NCBI GenBank assembly: GCA_027858215.1
Contig: JAQIDD010000095.1
Coordinates: forward strand, 1-14,862
Direction: 5' to 3'
Source: Candidatus Delongbacteria bacterium
GTDB taxonomy: Bacteria > Bacteroidota > Bacteroidia > Bacteroidales > ML635J-15
DNA length: 14,862 nucleotides
The position numbers were made by a program, and so were the translations under genes. Below are positions 14,789-14,862 of the stretch, piece after piece. The notes below the pieces were generated by a model. The model saw nothing but the letters and a program-made list of their open reading frames with translations, did no database searches and was not told the DNA's origin. The first letter of the stretch is position 1. Every line of letters starts with the position of its first letter.

Positions 14789-14862
14789 GTGTGACAAAAC
14801 TATAAATATAAAAGCCTTACTATAATCACACAGCACACTAAGCTTGAGCGATGGAAATACTT

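Larger units (their letters stand above)
14477..14862. other. Non-coding tail downstream of the polysaccharide operon
   Basis: These 386 AT-rich bases hold no gene I can support; a 68-codon open frame at 14575-14781 runs through a perfect inverted repeat and looks non-coding. Three structures stand out: a 9-bp inverted repeat just after the operon, a 9-bp hairpin at 14577-14600, and a tandem GCACGATA/GCACGATG at 14773-14788. Confidence 0.55.

Noticed and set aside
1..14862. CRISPR arrays, tRNA or rRNA genes, phage or toxin-antitoxin and defence modules
   Set aside because: I saw no spaced direct repeats, no RNA gene signatures and no proteins of these types.

Overview
The window looks like a chromosomal segment of an AT-rich member of the Bacteroidota, probably a Bacteroidales/Marinilabiliales-type organism. 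This rests on gene content and on promoter-like motifs of the form TAnnTTTG, which is the Bacteroidota -7 consensus. Shine-Dalgarno sites are largely absent. The genes are an adenosylcobalamin-dependent ribonucleotide reductase, a Kdo transferase, a futalosine-pathway radical SAM enzyme, large outer-membrane beta-barrel-like proteins and a Wzz/Wzy polysaccharide cluster. No exact species can be read from the sequence.

Layout. (1) Positions 53-464 hold the decayed 3' part of an IS3-family element. Its DDE transposase is broken by two single-base frameshifts, and its probable right end lies about 10 bp from the next gene's stop. (2) 475-3057, minus strand: class II ribonucleotide reductase NrdJ, followed upstream by 376 bp of AT-rich non-coding DNA. 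(3) 3434-5464, minus strand: a two-gene unit of a secreted small beta-barrel-like protein and the Kdo transferase KdtA/WaaA, separated by 6 bp. (4) 5582-9055, plus strand: a 1157-residue secreted, probably outer-membrane protein of unknown function with an EF-hand-like loop; it is divergent from unit 3. (5) 9062-10858, minus strand: a Crp/Fnr-family regulator and MqnC (cyclic dehypoxanthinyl futalosine synthase), separated by 3 bp. (6) 10996-14476, plus strand: two paralogous Wzz-type chain-length proteins and an O-antigen polymerase/ligase-type membrane protein, preceded by a consensus-like promoter. A perfect hairpin lies between the two Wzz genes. (7) 14477-14862: non-coding tail with two perfect inverted repeats and a short tandem repeat.

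Together the genes serve the envelope (Kdo addition to lipid A, export or polymerisation of a surface polysaccharide, outer-membrane proteins) and low-oxygen-compatible metabolism (oxygen-independent deoxyribonucleotide synthesis and menaquinone synthesis under a possible Crp/Fnr regulator). Most of it is recognisable housekeeping. I do not see a clear new defence or mobile system. The least explained items are the large barrel-like protein, the paired Wzz proteins with the hairpin between them, and the small barrel protein tied to kdtA.
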